A stretch of DNA of 64,000 nucleotides from Tetracentron sinense (Eukaryota; Streptophyta; Magnoliopsida; Trochodendrales; Trochodendraceae), in NCBI GenBank assembly GCA_015143295.1, contig CM026560.1:3288501-3352500 (forward strand), in the 5' to 3' direction. Shown piece after piece: positions 1 to 12,117 of the stretch; position 1 is the stretch's first letter; the number at the start of each line of letters is the position of its first letter. The notes beneath the pieces were generated by a model. The model worked only from the letters and a program-made list of their open reading frames with translations. It had not been told where the DNA came from and made no database searches. The position numbers and the translations under genes are program-made.

Positions 1-1
1 G

Positions 2-196
2 GTCGGAGACCTTGTGCTTCGAAAAGTATTCCAGAATACAAGAAAGATTAACAGTGGCAAGTTGGGACCTAACTGGGAAGGGCCATATATTGTAGAACGA
101 CTGGGAAGCCCTGGTGTATGCTACTTGAAAGATTTACAAGGTAATCCCATCCAAAAATCCTGGAATATTATGAATTTAAGGCAATTCTTTCAATAG
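2..196 (+). mobile_element. C-terminal tail of pol (integrase end) of the Tat element
   Basis: About 64 codons open from the window edge to a stop at 194-196. The peptide carries KLGPNWEGPYIV and ends SWNIMNLRQFF, the conserved tail after the integrase core in Tat/Ogre-type polyproteins. The upstream part is outside the window. Confidence 0.8.
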
Positions 197-899
197 ACTT
201 TTGTGATTTACAAATGCGTTATTGTGCTTATGTATTTGTGTCTGTTGGCATCGTCGTATAGTTGAAGTGGTTTAGAGCTTGTGCCAATACGTTGTTCAAT
301 TGATAGTGTGATGTTGTGAATATTTTGCAAACTCAAATAAATTTTCATTTTAACAGCGTACTCACAACGAGACACACGTAGCTTATCCTAGGGATGTCAT
401 ATGAGCAAACCAGTGGCTTATCCTAATGACATCCCCTGAGCAAAGTGTCTCGAGCAAGAGTTACAAGAAACTTTATTTATTAGATTGCATTCACAATGAG
501 GTACACGGTGTTGTTTCTAAGCCAATTCTCACTCTCCGTTGTGAACATGATGCAAGTGTTTATTCGGTGTGCTTACTGTGCCTTTATGTGTTGTGTGTTA
601 ACTTCTGTCTATGTGTGCTTAAGTGCAGGCGTTATGTGTTAAAATGTACTCATATGTTCTCTATCTTGTTAGCATATGGATACTTACGTTCCTTTTGTTG
701 TGTGCATATACTGTGTGAGATCCTGAAACACATTGTAAACTACATACATCGAAGGGACAGATAAATAACAAGAGAAGACAAGAAAAGAAAGTCCATTTCA
801 AAACGCCCATTAGAGGGCCCAGACGTCAATACATAAGAAGCCCCACCACGGGGAGAGAGAAAAAAGTTGCACAAATTATCCGAGTACATCATAGAAGAA

Positions 900-3470
900 A
901 AGAGAATCATGGCAGAGGATCTTCAGCGGTAGTGGCAGCCTTAGAGTGCACAACAAGAGCAGGAGCAGGAACGTCAGGGACAGCGGGCTTGGACAGAGGT
1001 TCAGCAAGAAGGGACGTAGGACCTTCGAAGGGATGTGACTTCTCAACGCCCTCGACCTCAGGTTCGTTGTCGAGCTCGAAGGCATCCTCGCTCTGGAGCT
1101 CGGAGAAGGTGGTCACCTCCTTCTCGTTGTCTTCCTTGAGATAACCTTGTTGATGAAGCAAGTCCATCAACTCCTTCTCAGTCTCTGCCCTATCCTCCTC
1201 AAGGAGCCTGTCCAGTTGTAGCTGATAATGACTTTGGAGTTTGGCGGTGACAGCCTCCTCCGCTGCCTTGGCCTCTGCTAGCTCTTCCACCGGAGCTGCT
1301 CTTGCTGCCTCCGTTTCTTTGAGCTGGCTTCCCAGTGTCTGGGATATTATCTCCAGCTCGCTGATCTTGAGAATGGCGTTCTCGACCTATTGTTTGGCCT
1401 TCTCTTCCCTCGCCTTCGCTGCCTGAGCCTCTTCTTTGACTTTTTCTTGTCCTTTGAAGGCAGCGATGAATTTCTCCTCCACCCGCTCTACCTCAGCTCG
1501 GGCTTGTGATAGATCAAACTCTATCTTCAGCCTGTCCTCTGCAAGGGTCCTTTCCAACGTCTCGGCCCTTCCTTGCCAGTAGTTAATTGAGTCCCTGAGG
1601 TGATTGTAGCGGTAGTTGTTACGTTCATTCAGCTCAATGACTAGAACGTTCAGCTGTAAAAAAAAAAAAAAATTTAGTATGCTACTATGTATAAGGAACA
1701 ACGAGAATGCAATATAAGGGAGAAAGTCGTACCGAAGCAAAGGAACGGCAGGCAGCATAGTTCACCTCAGACAGAGATAACTGCGCAGCATCAGCAACGT
1801 CCTTGGGTAGTCTCATGGCACAAGTCAGTGCCTGAGCTGTATGCTCCGACGCCATAGCTGAGTCATTGATGGTGGGCCTTCCAAATCGGGAGAAGTTAGG
1901 AGACCAATCCGCAGCATCTGACGGTGGCACACCAAAGGGCAGTAGAGATGGGGCAGCAGTCTCCGTTGTTGTAGCAACTGCAACGATGGCAGCGTCGAAA
2001 TTGGCAGGAGCAGCTACAGTTGGAGTAGCAGCAGGGCTTGTGCTGACTACTTGGGACTCCATTGTGGTGTTAGCGTCCCTGAGCATTGGAGAAGGAGATG
2101 GGAGACTTGCAGGTGTCTTGCCTTTCTCAAGGCATGCTTCTTCTTTTCTTTCCTTTCTGGCCTTTAGCTCGGCCTGGGAGTGGATCTTCCGTCGTTTCGG
2201 GTCAGAAGTCGCAGCTCCCGTTGTGGGATGGGTTTTCTTCGATGGAGGGGGCAGGGGAGGTAGTGTTATTTTAGGACGGACAGTCCTCGATTTTCGGTAA
2301 AGAGGAGGAGGATTGGTGCCTGACATTTCTTCTTCTTCTTCTAGAGCTGGTTCGGTGGCGGGAAGAGAAGAGGAGGCGCCTTGTTGCTCTTGAGTTACAG
2401 GAGGGATTGGAGTCGGCAAGCTGTCGAATCCCCAAGTGTCAGGAGCGCGAGGCTTCCACCTGATGTACTCACCCCCATGAACTCGCTTAATGCTGGTGAT
2501 CCCGCTCTCTTCTTCCGGAGTAAGCTTCTTGAAGGGTTCTTCCCTTCTACTGCAAAAAGGAAAAGAGAAGTGTTAGACAACAGAAAGAATAGGCAGTATA
2601 AGAAGTAAAGATTAGACAGCGGACAAAGGACTACGAGTGAAGATCAATGAGTGGACAACGGACAACGGGTAATGGAACTTGGTTACCTGGTTTTTCTTGG
2701 AAGACATTGGGTACGGTAGAAGTCTCTGATTTCTAGCCCCCAGAGACAACGAAAGGAGTTGCCTTCCACCCTCTTTCTTTGTCAGGTATGCCAGAAACAA
2801 GGTCGGGGTATAATGGTTTCTTATTCTAGGAGAAGTAGTTATACAGACCATCATCAGTGCCTCGGCATTTGACGGCGTGATAGAAATGAAAGAGATGTCT
2901 GGCTTCTATGGGGTATCCGTCCTCGATGAATTTTAGCATCACGGACATGTACTTGTAAAAACTAGGGTGCATTTGACCTGGGGCAAGTTTCAGGGTAGAA
3001 AGGACCTCATCAAGTACGGGGTGAAGAGGAAAGCGAAGCCCGGCTTCGAGCTGAGCAAGATAAACCACCGTGCAGACATCAGAGCGTTTGTCGATATGAG
3101 CATCATCTCTTTTGAAGTGGAGATGAACGTTAGGAGGAAAATCGAAATGCTTTCGGAAGTGATTCAATTGTTCTAACTGGTATTGGCGAAGGGCAGAAGA
3201 TTTTTCAATGTAGGCACCATATGGTGCACTACCAGTACAACTAACAGCTTATGTCCTAATGGGTTCAAAAGGACTTTCGGCAGACATGGAGTCAATCTAA
3301 AAAACGAAGAGCAGGAAAGAGAGGAAAGGATGATGCGCAAAAAGGGAAGACGAAGAGGGTTAGACGAACCAGAGAAGAAAAAGAATGAAGAAGACAGTGA
3401 AATATAAAGAAAGAGATGAGAAATGTACCACAGTTAAGAGGAGAGGGAGAACCTTTGCTTGAGGCGTGAA
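900..3470 (-). mobile_element. Antisense gene region of the Tat element
   Basis: On the minus strand, downstream of pol, several open segments lie in series. The one near 2826-3167 (motifs HFRKHFDFPP, LHFKRDDAHID, LFHFYHAVKC) resembles the 'putative gypsy type transposon' domain (Pfam Transposase_28 type). Next come proline/serine-rich stretches (about 1685-2419) and a glutamate-rich coiled-coil-like part (about 907-1750). Splice-like borders on the minus strand (for example a polypyrimidine tract plus CAG near 1655) suggest several exons, as known for antisense genes in this lineage. The function of such genes is unknown. Confidence 0.65.
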
Positions 3471-3979
3471 TTCGGCAAAGTAACAGTGCATCAGAAACAG
3501 AATGACCAAAACGAAGCGGTCTCTTGGTTCTTTATAGATGTTTCGCGAAGATATAAGGACGGATATACCCTACATCAGAGTTGGGCACGTATTCAAAAAG
3601 CAAGGTTAGGATGGTCATTTGTGTTATATAAACATGAATATGTGTGTAGGACAAAGTTACCCTTCGCCTCCAAGAAACGAAAAGGTAGAGACGAGGGCAT
3701 AATTATCTTTTTGCGACAAAAAGATAACCGTCGGAGAGATAAAGCGTTTTGAATTCCGAAAACGGCATGATGACAGCCTGCCAGACATTAATGAGGTGTG
3801 ACGGTTCGCACGCGCATGCCAGCTGGAGAGAATGTTTAGGAGCGATTATTCAGTTTCCTTTAACATTTGAATCGCGCAACGGTACGAATCCCGGGAGCCG
3901 AGTCAGGTACGATTTGTTGCTTTTTGTTCGTTTATGTTACTTCGAACTACGTTCCAAAGCATCATAAAGGGGGGAAAAT

Positions 3980-4786
3980 TGTAAGGGATAAAATTCGTAA
4001 AAATGATTAAGTGTTGAAGAATGAGCTAGCTTGTGCTATGCACCAAAGTATGACACGTGGATCACGTGTTTCGAAGTGAGAGCTGTTTCGTTATTTGTTG
4101 CACGACGTTTTCGGTGTGTGCTTCATAACCGTACTTGTAGTCTTGTGAACAATATGCCTGTTGTGTTCGTGACAACGTTTCCGTTGTTTGATACACAACG
4201 TACCTGTTGTACTCTCGACAATGTTTCCATTGTCTTACACAGCGAGTACATTGTCTTCCGATAACTGGGCCGTTCCCGCATTCTAAGGCATACACAATGG
4301 ACCCGAGCTCGAGTCAACAACGAAACCGACTCGCAGGAGGAAGTGATCAGGAGGTGATTGTCTCATTCTGACAAGCAGGCGAAAAGCACTGTCTTGGTAT
4401 TTAATGCTGAACACTTCTGTGTGCTGTCAGAATAAACCGACTGAACTCATAGTAGGCGCCCACGTGGGATACATTAGGTGGTAGATCTGTCTGACATATT
4501 TGGTAATGAGTGCTGGACACGTGGTATGGTCATCTATGGCCATCCATGGGCATTCAAAGCTGAACCTAAAAATACCCTCGAGAAATTCAGTGCAAAGGAC
4601 CGAGATTATTCTACTCTCTTCTATCATTTGCTTTTGTGCTTGTTACTATTCATCATCTTTTACTTCTACTTTGGCATCGGAGTACAGGGCAGGGTATCAC
4701 ACCCTTCAACTCCTACCTTCTACTAGTAAACCAGAACTCCTGTAGCAGTTGCTGACGCGTGGCGAGCCCGAAAATTTTCCCCTTCA
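3980..4786 (+). repeat. 3' LTR of the Tat element, with polypurine tract just upstream
   Basis: The purine run AAAGGGGGGAAAA (about 3966-3978) is a polypurine tract. It is followed directly by TGTAAGGG, and the LTR ends CCCCTTCA at 4786, so the ends are TG...CA with short inverted complementarity. The middle (about 4120-4260) contains degenerate direct repeats around GACAACGTTTCCGTTG. The base after the end is GGTAT; the matching 5' target copy is outside the window. Confidence 0.8.
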
Positions 4787-4836
4787 GGTATAAAACCCTG
4801 ATTTATGTAATTTTTTAAAAATCATGTGTGCATGCT

Positions 4837-4984
4837 GCGATCGATCGCCTTATCAGTGCAATCGATCACCGCATACAATGAAATCGATTGCCGCATTAGT
4901 TGCGATCGATCACATACGAAACAGTGGCTTCCCAAATTTCCAGATTTAGGGCAATCGATCGCCACATCAGATGTGATCGATTGC
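4837..4984. repeat. Cluster of six ATCGAT-centred near-palindromes
   Basis: Six short words built on ATCGAT, such as GCGATCGATCGC and GTGATCGATTGC, occur within 150 bp right after the Tat LTR. The rest of 4787-5269 is AT-rich and shows no gene. The cluster resembles those in the LTRs at 8130, 25264, 41871 and 54793, so this may be a scrap of another LTR. Confidence 0.6.
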
Positions 4985-5269
4985 TGATGTTGTTTTTCCC
5001 ACTTTTCATCCGTTTAAGCATTTTAAACACCCTACGCCATTTAGTTATAATTAAACACACATAAGGACATAATATTGACCATTATACCCCTATTAAGCAA
5101 GGTAATAACATGGAACAATTTTTGGGTCTCTATAGAGAAGATAGGGAGGGAGGTTAGAGTCCAACCTAAACAATGGTTCTCTATCTATCTACCGTTCTCC
5201 ATTTCGCTCGCCAAAATGGGAAGAATTTAAGTTCAATGCTGGAGCTGCTCTAAGAGAGTAGCATTTTGG

Positions 5270-5647
5270 TGAGCCATGTTCATTAAAGCCTTTAATGAGC
5301 AGTCCCTAATAACGTGACACGTGGTGGGTTATTGAATTCGACCATTGGATGTCAAGACATGTCTCCAAAGAGATACATAGCAAAAAATCAGCTTAGACCA
5401 TCCGATTGTAAATGGAAAGATCAATCATTTCTATAACCTGGGTAGAGTCTAGTGACCCCTAGGGGGTTAACGCTGTCAAACTAGGGTCTAATCGGCTGGT
5501 CTAAATACATCCGATCAGATTTATTTTTTGACATGTGTCTCCCAATGGACTCACCTTAAAATTCAATGGTCGGATTCAAAAAAAATACTACCACGTGTCA
5601 TATTTTTAGAACGATTGCTCATTTAAAGCTTTAATGATCATGGCTCA
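5270..5647. mobile_element. MITE-like inverted-repeat element (~378 bp)
   Basis: The left arm begins TGAGCCATGTTCATTAAAG. The right arm, read on the other strand, begins TGAGCCATGATCATTAAAG. The complementarity continues inward past a shared GACACGTGGT. Long imperfect arms and small size suggest a Mutator-type MITE. A clear 9-bp target duplication was not found, so the superfamily is uncertain. Confidence 0.6.
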
Positions 5648-5834
5648 TTAGTATTATTCCCCATATAAGAAGTTAATTAGTAGATTGCTCACAATTCTAA
5701 ACTCATTGGTAGGCCATTAGGCAACATAGGTAAAGTTTATAAAGTTTTTTTTCAGCTTGTCCCAGTGGTTGTGTGTCTCCCTTTGGGGAGGTGTGACTCG
5801 TGTTTGAGTCTTAAAAAGAAATTGCTAAACCAAT

Positions 5835-6480
5835 ACGATGGATGAGAGGAATTCAAATTGAAGTTTTATGATAAGTATTTTCCTGAAATAATTGAGAACA
5901 GAAAACATTGGAGTTCATCCATCTAGTCTAGGGGTGGCTAACTGTCAGCCAATACGAGGCGAAATTTGCTGAATTATCCTGTTTTGCCAAATGTAAGGTG
6001 GTTGATGAGAATTGCTGAGCTACGAAGTTTGAGCAAGGTTTGACTCCATCTATTCGAAAAATGATGGTGGGACTTAGATTGAAAACTTATGCAGAAGTTA
6101 TTGAGCAGGCCTTGGTGATTGGGCAGGATAATACGATTGATCGAAAAGGCAAAGAGCTGAGGACTGAGTAGAAGAGCAAGGACAAGTCCGTTCCTCAACA
6201 GGTTCAAAGGAGTCAACTTAGGATGAGTTAGCAGCATTGAAAGTTTCAAAAGACGGCTGCTCCAGTTGTGTCTAATGCTATGGTTCCTATAGTGTCAGTT
6301 TAGAGTGTAGAGCCTAGGGAAAAGAGGCATTTTGCGAGAAATTGTCCTAAGCCTAGGAGGACCGATCAGCCCCAGGATCAGACTCCCATAACAAGGATTC
6401 AAGCTAGAGTAGTGACAGTGGTTCAGAAGGATGCGGAGGCATCAAATGCAGTGGTGGAAAATCATGTGTTACCATCTAGG
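5835..6480 (+). mobile_element. Ty3/gypsy gag relic
   Basis: Translations of the plus strand give gag-like stretches in order: a capsid part with ATKFEQGLTPSIRKMM and LKTYAEVIEQALVIG, then a zinc-knuckle part with KRGHFARNCPKPRR. This is a broken fossil with several breaks. No LTRs can be paired with it; it may belong to the same clade as the long LTR at 8130. Confidence 0.7.
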
Positions 6481-8129
6481 TTCCTTAAAAGAATTGGAGT
6501 CTTACTATGAACATTTGTTTACATTGTCGAGATCGTAGGATAAGTTTCTTGTTCAATAGGAGGATGCCATGATCCAATGCGAGATAGCCGAGATTTGATG
6601 TGATCTGATCGTAGTGTGGCGGCTCGAAGATTGAGAGGATTTTGCCTCGGTTCCCTGAACTGGAGATCGGGTCAAAACTATGGATGTTCCTTTCCGAGCT
6701 ACATCTCGAGTCGTGGGTATGAAACGCAACTTGAACTTGCTGTTGGCTATCAGGTCGGGATGTTCCTGCTCAAAGTACGAAAGTAATCTTGCAACCTGTC
6801 TCTTTGTGCTATTACCAAATTTTACCCCTACAAATGCCCCCTTCTCAGGCCTTGGGCCTGCTCGAAGCTTTGAGAAGCTAGAGCGTCTTCTTAGGTGGCT
6901 TTCAGCTGGCAACACTTGTGGAACAAATGCATCTCATCATAACTGGTCTTGAGCATCCTACACATTTAAAGCGTCACCATAGGCCACATCATTGTTTTGT
7001 AACAGTTGGTGCTTCAGTTTTCTGCTAATTGGCGATCCTGTCCACAGAGGATGGGACGTGTATGGTTCGATCGAGGAGGCTCTCAATCTTTTGCCATTGT
7101 TTAAATACCTATAAAAGGTGGGGAGAGGAAGTGCTTTTGGGTCTTCCCTTCCAATCCTCTGCTCTCGCTATGTTCTTTGCACTTTCACTTTGACCATCAA
7201 AGGATGGAGCGAAGGTTGCCTCCCTTGGTTGTACCCAGTCGATTAGGAATTCCCCCTCCTACGACTAGAGTTCAATATTCTAGAGGGTGGACTTTCGGGT
7301 CTGCATCTTCTTATGGTACTAGAAAGATGAAGCAAGTGGTGTCACCACCTGATGCCAAGGCGGCGAAGAGACAGAGACAGGTCATCCATGAGCGTTCTCC
7401 AGCTACATCCTCTGAAAGGGGCAAGGCTCTTGTTGTACAGGCCACCAACCTTAGGTGTCGGGTGATGGTCAAGCTCGACCTTGGAAACACTTGTAATTAT
7501 AAGCCCAAACTTTGATTGGACCCTTCAATCTAGTCCGATTGGATTTTGACCCCAAATTTGATAGTAGAAGTCTCATATGATTTGGAGCATAAATTAGAAG
7601 AGCAATAGTCCCCGAGGAGGGGACTATTCCTCCTCGCTCTCGCATAGCCGACCCTTTAACTTCCATTAACTCGGGTAGTCTATTTTTAACACTTTAGTTA
7701 TTTTATTTTATTTTATTTTTGTAAAAACTAAGGGTAGATGGATGAAACCTAAGGGCAGATGAATCTTAAGGGGGACACATGACAAGAAAATGGGAGCCAA
7801 GATGCCCCTCCTCTCGTCACCGACCGAGGAGGTGATTATTTTCCATAGTAGAAAACTACTCTTAATTTGGAGTTCAGGAGAAAAAGTTTTGGCCCGAACT
7901 AGTTTTTAGATGTAACTTAGTCTGCTGCACCTAGAAGAATAGTAGCATTGAACTGTATCGTCAACTACAATTTCCGCCAATAATGCATGATTTTTTTTTT
8001 GGTAAACGTGGGTATCCTGGGCTTAGACTCGGACTAGTCCCATGTGATATATAGGTAAACCTCCAATCCATACATTTGATATCGAGGGGAGCCTAGATTC
8101 GATCTCGAGACCTCCGGTTTTATAGTTAG
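6481..8129. other. Gene-poor stretch, repeat-like, unassigned
   Basis: No host gene is recognisable. There is a TATA-like CCTATAAAAGG near 7110, followed by a pyrimidine-rich leader and an unmatched 112-codon ORF (7177-7515, plus) rich in R, P and S. It could be the promoter and start of an old transposon. Around 7700-7800 are words (GGTAGATGGATGAA, GATGAATCTTAAGGG) shared with the MITE family at 31.7, 39.3 and 46-50 kb. Confidence 0.3.
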
Positions 8130-9860
8130 TGTAGAACCCCGGAACTGAGTTCACTAGGCTGTGAATAGTGTTGTGAATAGTGCTGTGACTAGTGCTTCCA
8201 AGGCCTAAAGCTTTAATGGAAGTATGGTTTCATGTATTAAAAAGCAAATAAGATGTTTTGAATGAATTAAAGTATGTATGAAAATTGTTTAGGGTGTTTG
8301 GGATGAGATCAAGAGTATAAGTGTTCCAAGTGCGAGAAGAGGGATGTCTTAACATACCTTCAACTTTAAAGAGCTCTAGTTTTGTCACCCCTCATCGAAA
8401 TTGAATGAGTCTTGAACCATTGGAAAGGTATTGAAACCCTCTTCAAGGTTCATGTTTATCATTTTTCATATTTTGAGTCAAATTTGGGTCAAACGTTAGA
8501 TTTCCGAAGTCTGATCTGCTGAAATTCTGATCTGTTGTAATCCATCACAAACCAATCAGTTTAGAGCCCATTTAAACCATTGAGAACTTAGAATTACGAT
8601 TTGTCCATTAGAGACAAAATGGTTCCCCTTTGAATGACAAGTCCAACGTAAGTTGAATCGTAGAAATCTAATAAGCGAGTCAAAAGTTATGGTCAAAATA
8701 CCAAAACGGGGAAAACATACCCAATCAGAGTACCATTTCATCGACGAAATGAGTTGGGGGCTGAATTTCGGTGACGAAATTGGCCCAGAAATGGCCAAAA
8801 AAACCCAGAACTAGGTAACCGATCTTGAGAATATTTTCTAAGGGCTTTTAAGGGTTTTGGAAACCCTTGGCCTATAAATAGGACCTCAAATTCGTGGGTT
8901 TGAGTTATTCAAACCTTAAGCTTTGATTTTTGAGAGAAATTGAAAGGGAAGAAAGAGGAAGAAGCTGTGAGATTCTAAAGTATTCTTCCAAGATCAAGTG
9001 AAGCTTGATTCTTGCTTCAAGCTTCCAAACTTCATTTCTTTGGTGTCCTCAAGCCTGAATTTTGTTCCAAAGGTGATTCTCAAGCTCTTGGATCGAAAGG
9101 ACTCGATCTAGGAAAGGCTTGGATCTTGCTAGAGTGTTCTTGAATTTCTCGGGGGTTCCAAGAGAGGAGTTCTTCTCATTTCTCAACTGTTCCAAAGCAC
9201 TAGAGCAAAGGGATTTGGTCTTTGTAAGGTAGAAACACTCTACTAGCTTTTAATTTCATAAACCCATTTTGTAAATCAAGATAAAATCCTTTGTATTGTG
9301 CTATGAACTAGTAGGAAATCCTACTAGTTAATTGTGATGCTTCTATACTTTCAACCAACGAATAAAAAGGGTAGCTAATCCTATTTCTATTAAGTATTCT
9401 TGATATTAGAATTCAAAGATGAAAAACATGTTAAAAGACTTAAGTTTTGGGGAAAACTAAGAAGGAAACCTTATATTTTGATGAAATGGGATATGTGTGA
9501 CTAGATTGTATAGGGGCTATTGCTATGTGTGAAAATGGAAAATATTGACTTATGTAAGGTGTTTCCAATTGTCTACCATGCTATTCACAATTGCTACACG
9601 GGCACATATGCATATGGATGATCGAGATTTTCTAAAGTATGAATATCCAAAGAGAAGTAAAGTACAAGATGTAATGGGAACCAATGGAAAGTAAAGAGAT
9701 AAAGGGAAAGTATACGGAAAAGTAAAGGGAAAGTATACAGGAAAGTAAAGGAGAACTAATGGAACTGGGTGAAGCCGACGGGGAGGGGCGATAGCAGGCC
9801 ACCTGGAAGGGAAAGGGATACTGGTCGTCGAACTCCGATGGTGGAACCCTATTAGTCTCC
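8130..9860 (+). mobile_element. Truncated long LTR (same family as the solo LTRs at 25264 and 41871)
   Basis: It begins TGTAGAACCCCGGAAC, close to TGTAGAGCCCCGGAAC of the 41871 LTR, and shares the CACTAGGCTGTGAATAGTG-type leader. It has a TATA box (CTATAAATAGG, about 8872) with a small palindrome pair just upstream at 8735-8780 and a tandem AAAGTAAAGGGAAAG region near 9660-9750. The family's 3' end (GGATGGTTTGG ... CCTAGGGGGTATTT) is missing, so the right border near 9860 is approximate. Confidence 0.65.
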
Positions 9861-11743
9861 TCTCGTTAATTCAGTCAAAGTATGTTTTTAGATAAGTGAA
9901 AACTAGAGGTCTCAAAATTCTCCATCTACTCCTTAAAGATGTTCCTCATATGTCTCTTTCACAACATAAAAAAAAGTCTTCATTCAAGAGGCATTGCAAA
10001 ATTCCAATATGATCACACACATAATAGAGAATATGGACATATATAGGATCTGTATTCAATTTATAGAGCCTATGGCTCAAAGAGTAGATCTGTACCAACA
10101 TTACGGGATTGATGAAGGAATAATTTTGCCTCCAAACTTAAACTCAAATCCACAATTATCAAGATTGCTAATAGATAATAAGGTTCTCCTCAACTTGCAA
10201 CAAATCTGTACTTACTAGATCTGTAACGAAAACTAAATTCAAAAATAATTTATAAATTAATGTTAGTGTCAGCATTCACGCTATTTTCAATTATCTGTGA
10301 TCTTTATCCATCATTTAGATATCTACTGCTCATGGTATTTATAAAAGAGAATAGTTGCTTTGGTAACATTAATATGGAAGATTTTCACAATTAACTCACA
10401 AAATACTAGGAGTAGATGGAGATATAGTTAAGACTCACTCAAAAAAAAAGGATAATCCACTCATGGGAGAACACTTTCCCGTATCAGGTACTAATATTTT
10501 TCTAACGCCTAATTAGATCTTCATATCACGTGTAGGTACAATCTAAGATTATAAAATCCAGCATATTCTCCTCCCAGACCCGTATGGAGGTTAATGCATT
10601 TATGATCCATTTCTTTATCTATACACTTTAGGGGAGTTTTAACTGGTAAAAATACACAGAGAGTCAACTATGAACTGCACCAGAGACTCAGCATTGACTT
10701 TCAGTCCTACCGAATTTAGATGTATTTCCAGATCGGCCATATAAAAGATATGCTAACGAATTCCGATGACTCCATCATATCAGTTATGAGTCGACTAACT
10801 CAAAAAAAAAAAAAAAACCCTATCATGCTAGCTACTCAGAGGACATAATAAAAGTTCTTACACTTTATCAAGGAACTTTGTCACTCTTGATATTAGGGAT
10901 CCTACTACAAATAACCTTGGAGATCAATCCCTTCATAATCATCCAGCTCAATCTATATGATCAAGAGCACTATAAATTTCGAGAACTTTAAGTTTAAGCC
11001 TCCAACGCAACCATTGTTGGCACTCCCTTTAAAACATACGTAAAGTAATCAAATAATCATATATATTCGAATGCCACCTAAATCTTTCTTGTCAATGCCA
11101 CTTTTGTTGCTAAGATGACATTCGTTCTGAATAGGAAATTGCCTAAAATTTCATGCCCCACCATCCAAACCTATTGGGCACTATCCGAGCCACACATGCA
11201 TATATGGCCCTCTAATTTGTGCCGCCAAACATATAATAGTTCAAATAAATAAAGCAATCTGTACTGAAAATACAAGTTATATAAATACCAAAGAGATAGA
11301 ACATCTAGAAAATGCATGCTCACAAATATTGACAAATTTAAGCCCATAGGCATTGGTGTCATTCAAATAGGTTTACGAATCACATGCTCACCCATGTACT
11401 AAAACTAACATGATATTACAAACTATTAGAACTCAATACCTTATAAAAACCAACAGGGGGTTGGGCTGGGCCAGGACCACGCCTCAAGAAGCGAATGTCC
11501 TAGATTTCGTATCTCTTCCCTTCATTGGCCACCCTCAGGGATTTCTCCCGTCTTTCCTGGTACGTGTGGCCCGGGGGACTAGAAGGGTGCTCTAAGAAGC
11601 CCGGACACCCTCGTTACCTAAAAAAAATTAAAACTAAAGAACTCGTAGGTCGTAGCCCTGATTACTTAATTAATCCCCAATATGCCACTCTTTAATAGAA
11701 AATATCACATTAAGACTACCTAGTTCATTACGGTGTATTTTAA
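9861..11743. other. Intergenic DNA, no gene seen
   Basis: AT-rich sequence with short chance ORFs. Apart from the SINE-like block at 11450-11630 no gene, RNA or recognisable transposon terminus was found. Confidence 0.5.
11450..11630 (+). repeat. SINE-like element (Au-type 3' end)
   Basis: A GC-rich 180-bp block in AT-rich DNA ends GCCCGGACACCCTCGTTACC followed by an A-rich tail. That resembles the 3' end of plant Au SINEs. The internal pol III box B is weak and the flanking duplication is doubtful (AAAACCAA against AAAACTAA). Confidence 0.4.
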
Positions 11744-12117
11744 GTCTTCACGACTCAAAGATTTGGAAAACACCAAATACCTCAACAATTTATCAAATAA
11801 GAAGATGACAATAAATTGTAAGCAATTTACATTTTGGAATCCATATCAAAAAGATAAAAATTCATCTCAAAGAATATGATAAAAATTATACATATAAGCA
11901 CTTCAAATTCCCAACAATATTTTTCTCTGTCTTCACGACTCAAAAGATTTGAAAAACACCAAATACCTCAACAATTTATCAAATAAGAAGATAACAATAA
12001 ATTGTAAGCAATTTACATTATGGAATCCATACCAAAAAGATAAAAATTCTTCTCAAAGAATATGATATATATATATATATAAGCACTTCAAATTCCCAAC
12101 AATTTTTTTCTATGTCA
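11744..12117. repeat. Two-copy tandem duplication, period 185 bp
   Basis: The block starting GTCTTCACGACTCAAA at 11744 is repeated from 11929 with few differences. The second copy has an expanded AT dinucleotide run near 12065. Confidence 0.9.

Larger units (their letters stand above)
1..4786 (+). mobile_element. Ty3/gypsy LTR retrotransposon, Tat lineage, 3' part
   Basis: The element enters from the left edge with the tail of pol on the plus strand. It continues through about 3.8 kb that includes an antisense gene and ends in an 807-bp LTR. The order pol, antisense ORF, 3' LTR is known from the Tat (Grande/Retand-type) branch of Ty3/gypsy, and the pol tail motif KLGPNWEGPY fits that branch. 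The 5' LTR and most of pol lie outside the window, so target duplication and LTR-pair age cannot be read. Whether the whole element is intact cannot be judged from here. Confidence 0.85.

Noticed and set aside
1866-2300. 144-codon plus-strand ORF
   Set aside because: Shadow of the minus-strand antisense gene of the Tat element.
4062-4320. Small ORFs within the Tat LTR
   Set aside because: Chance frames through degenerate LTR repeats.
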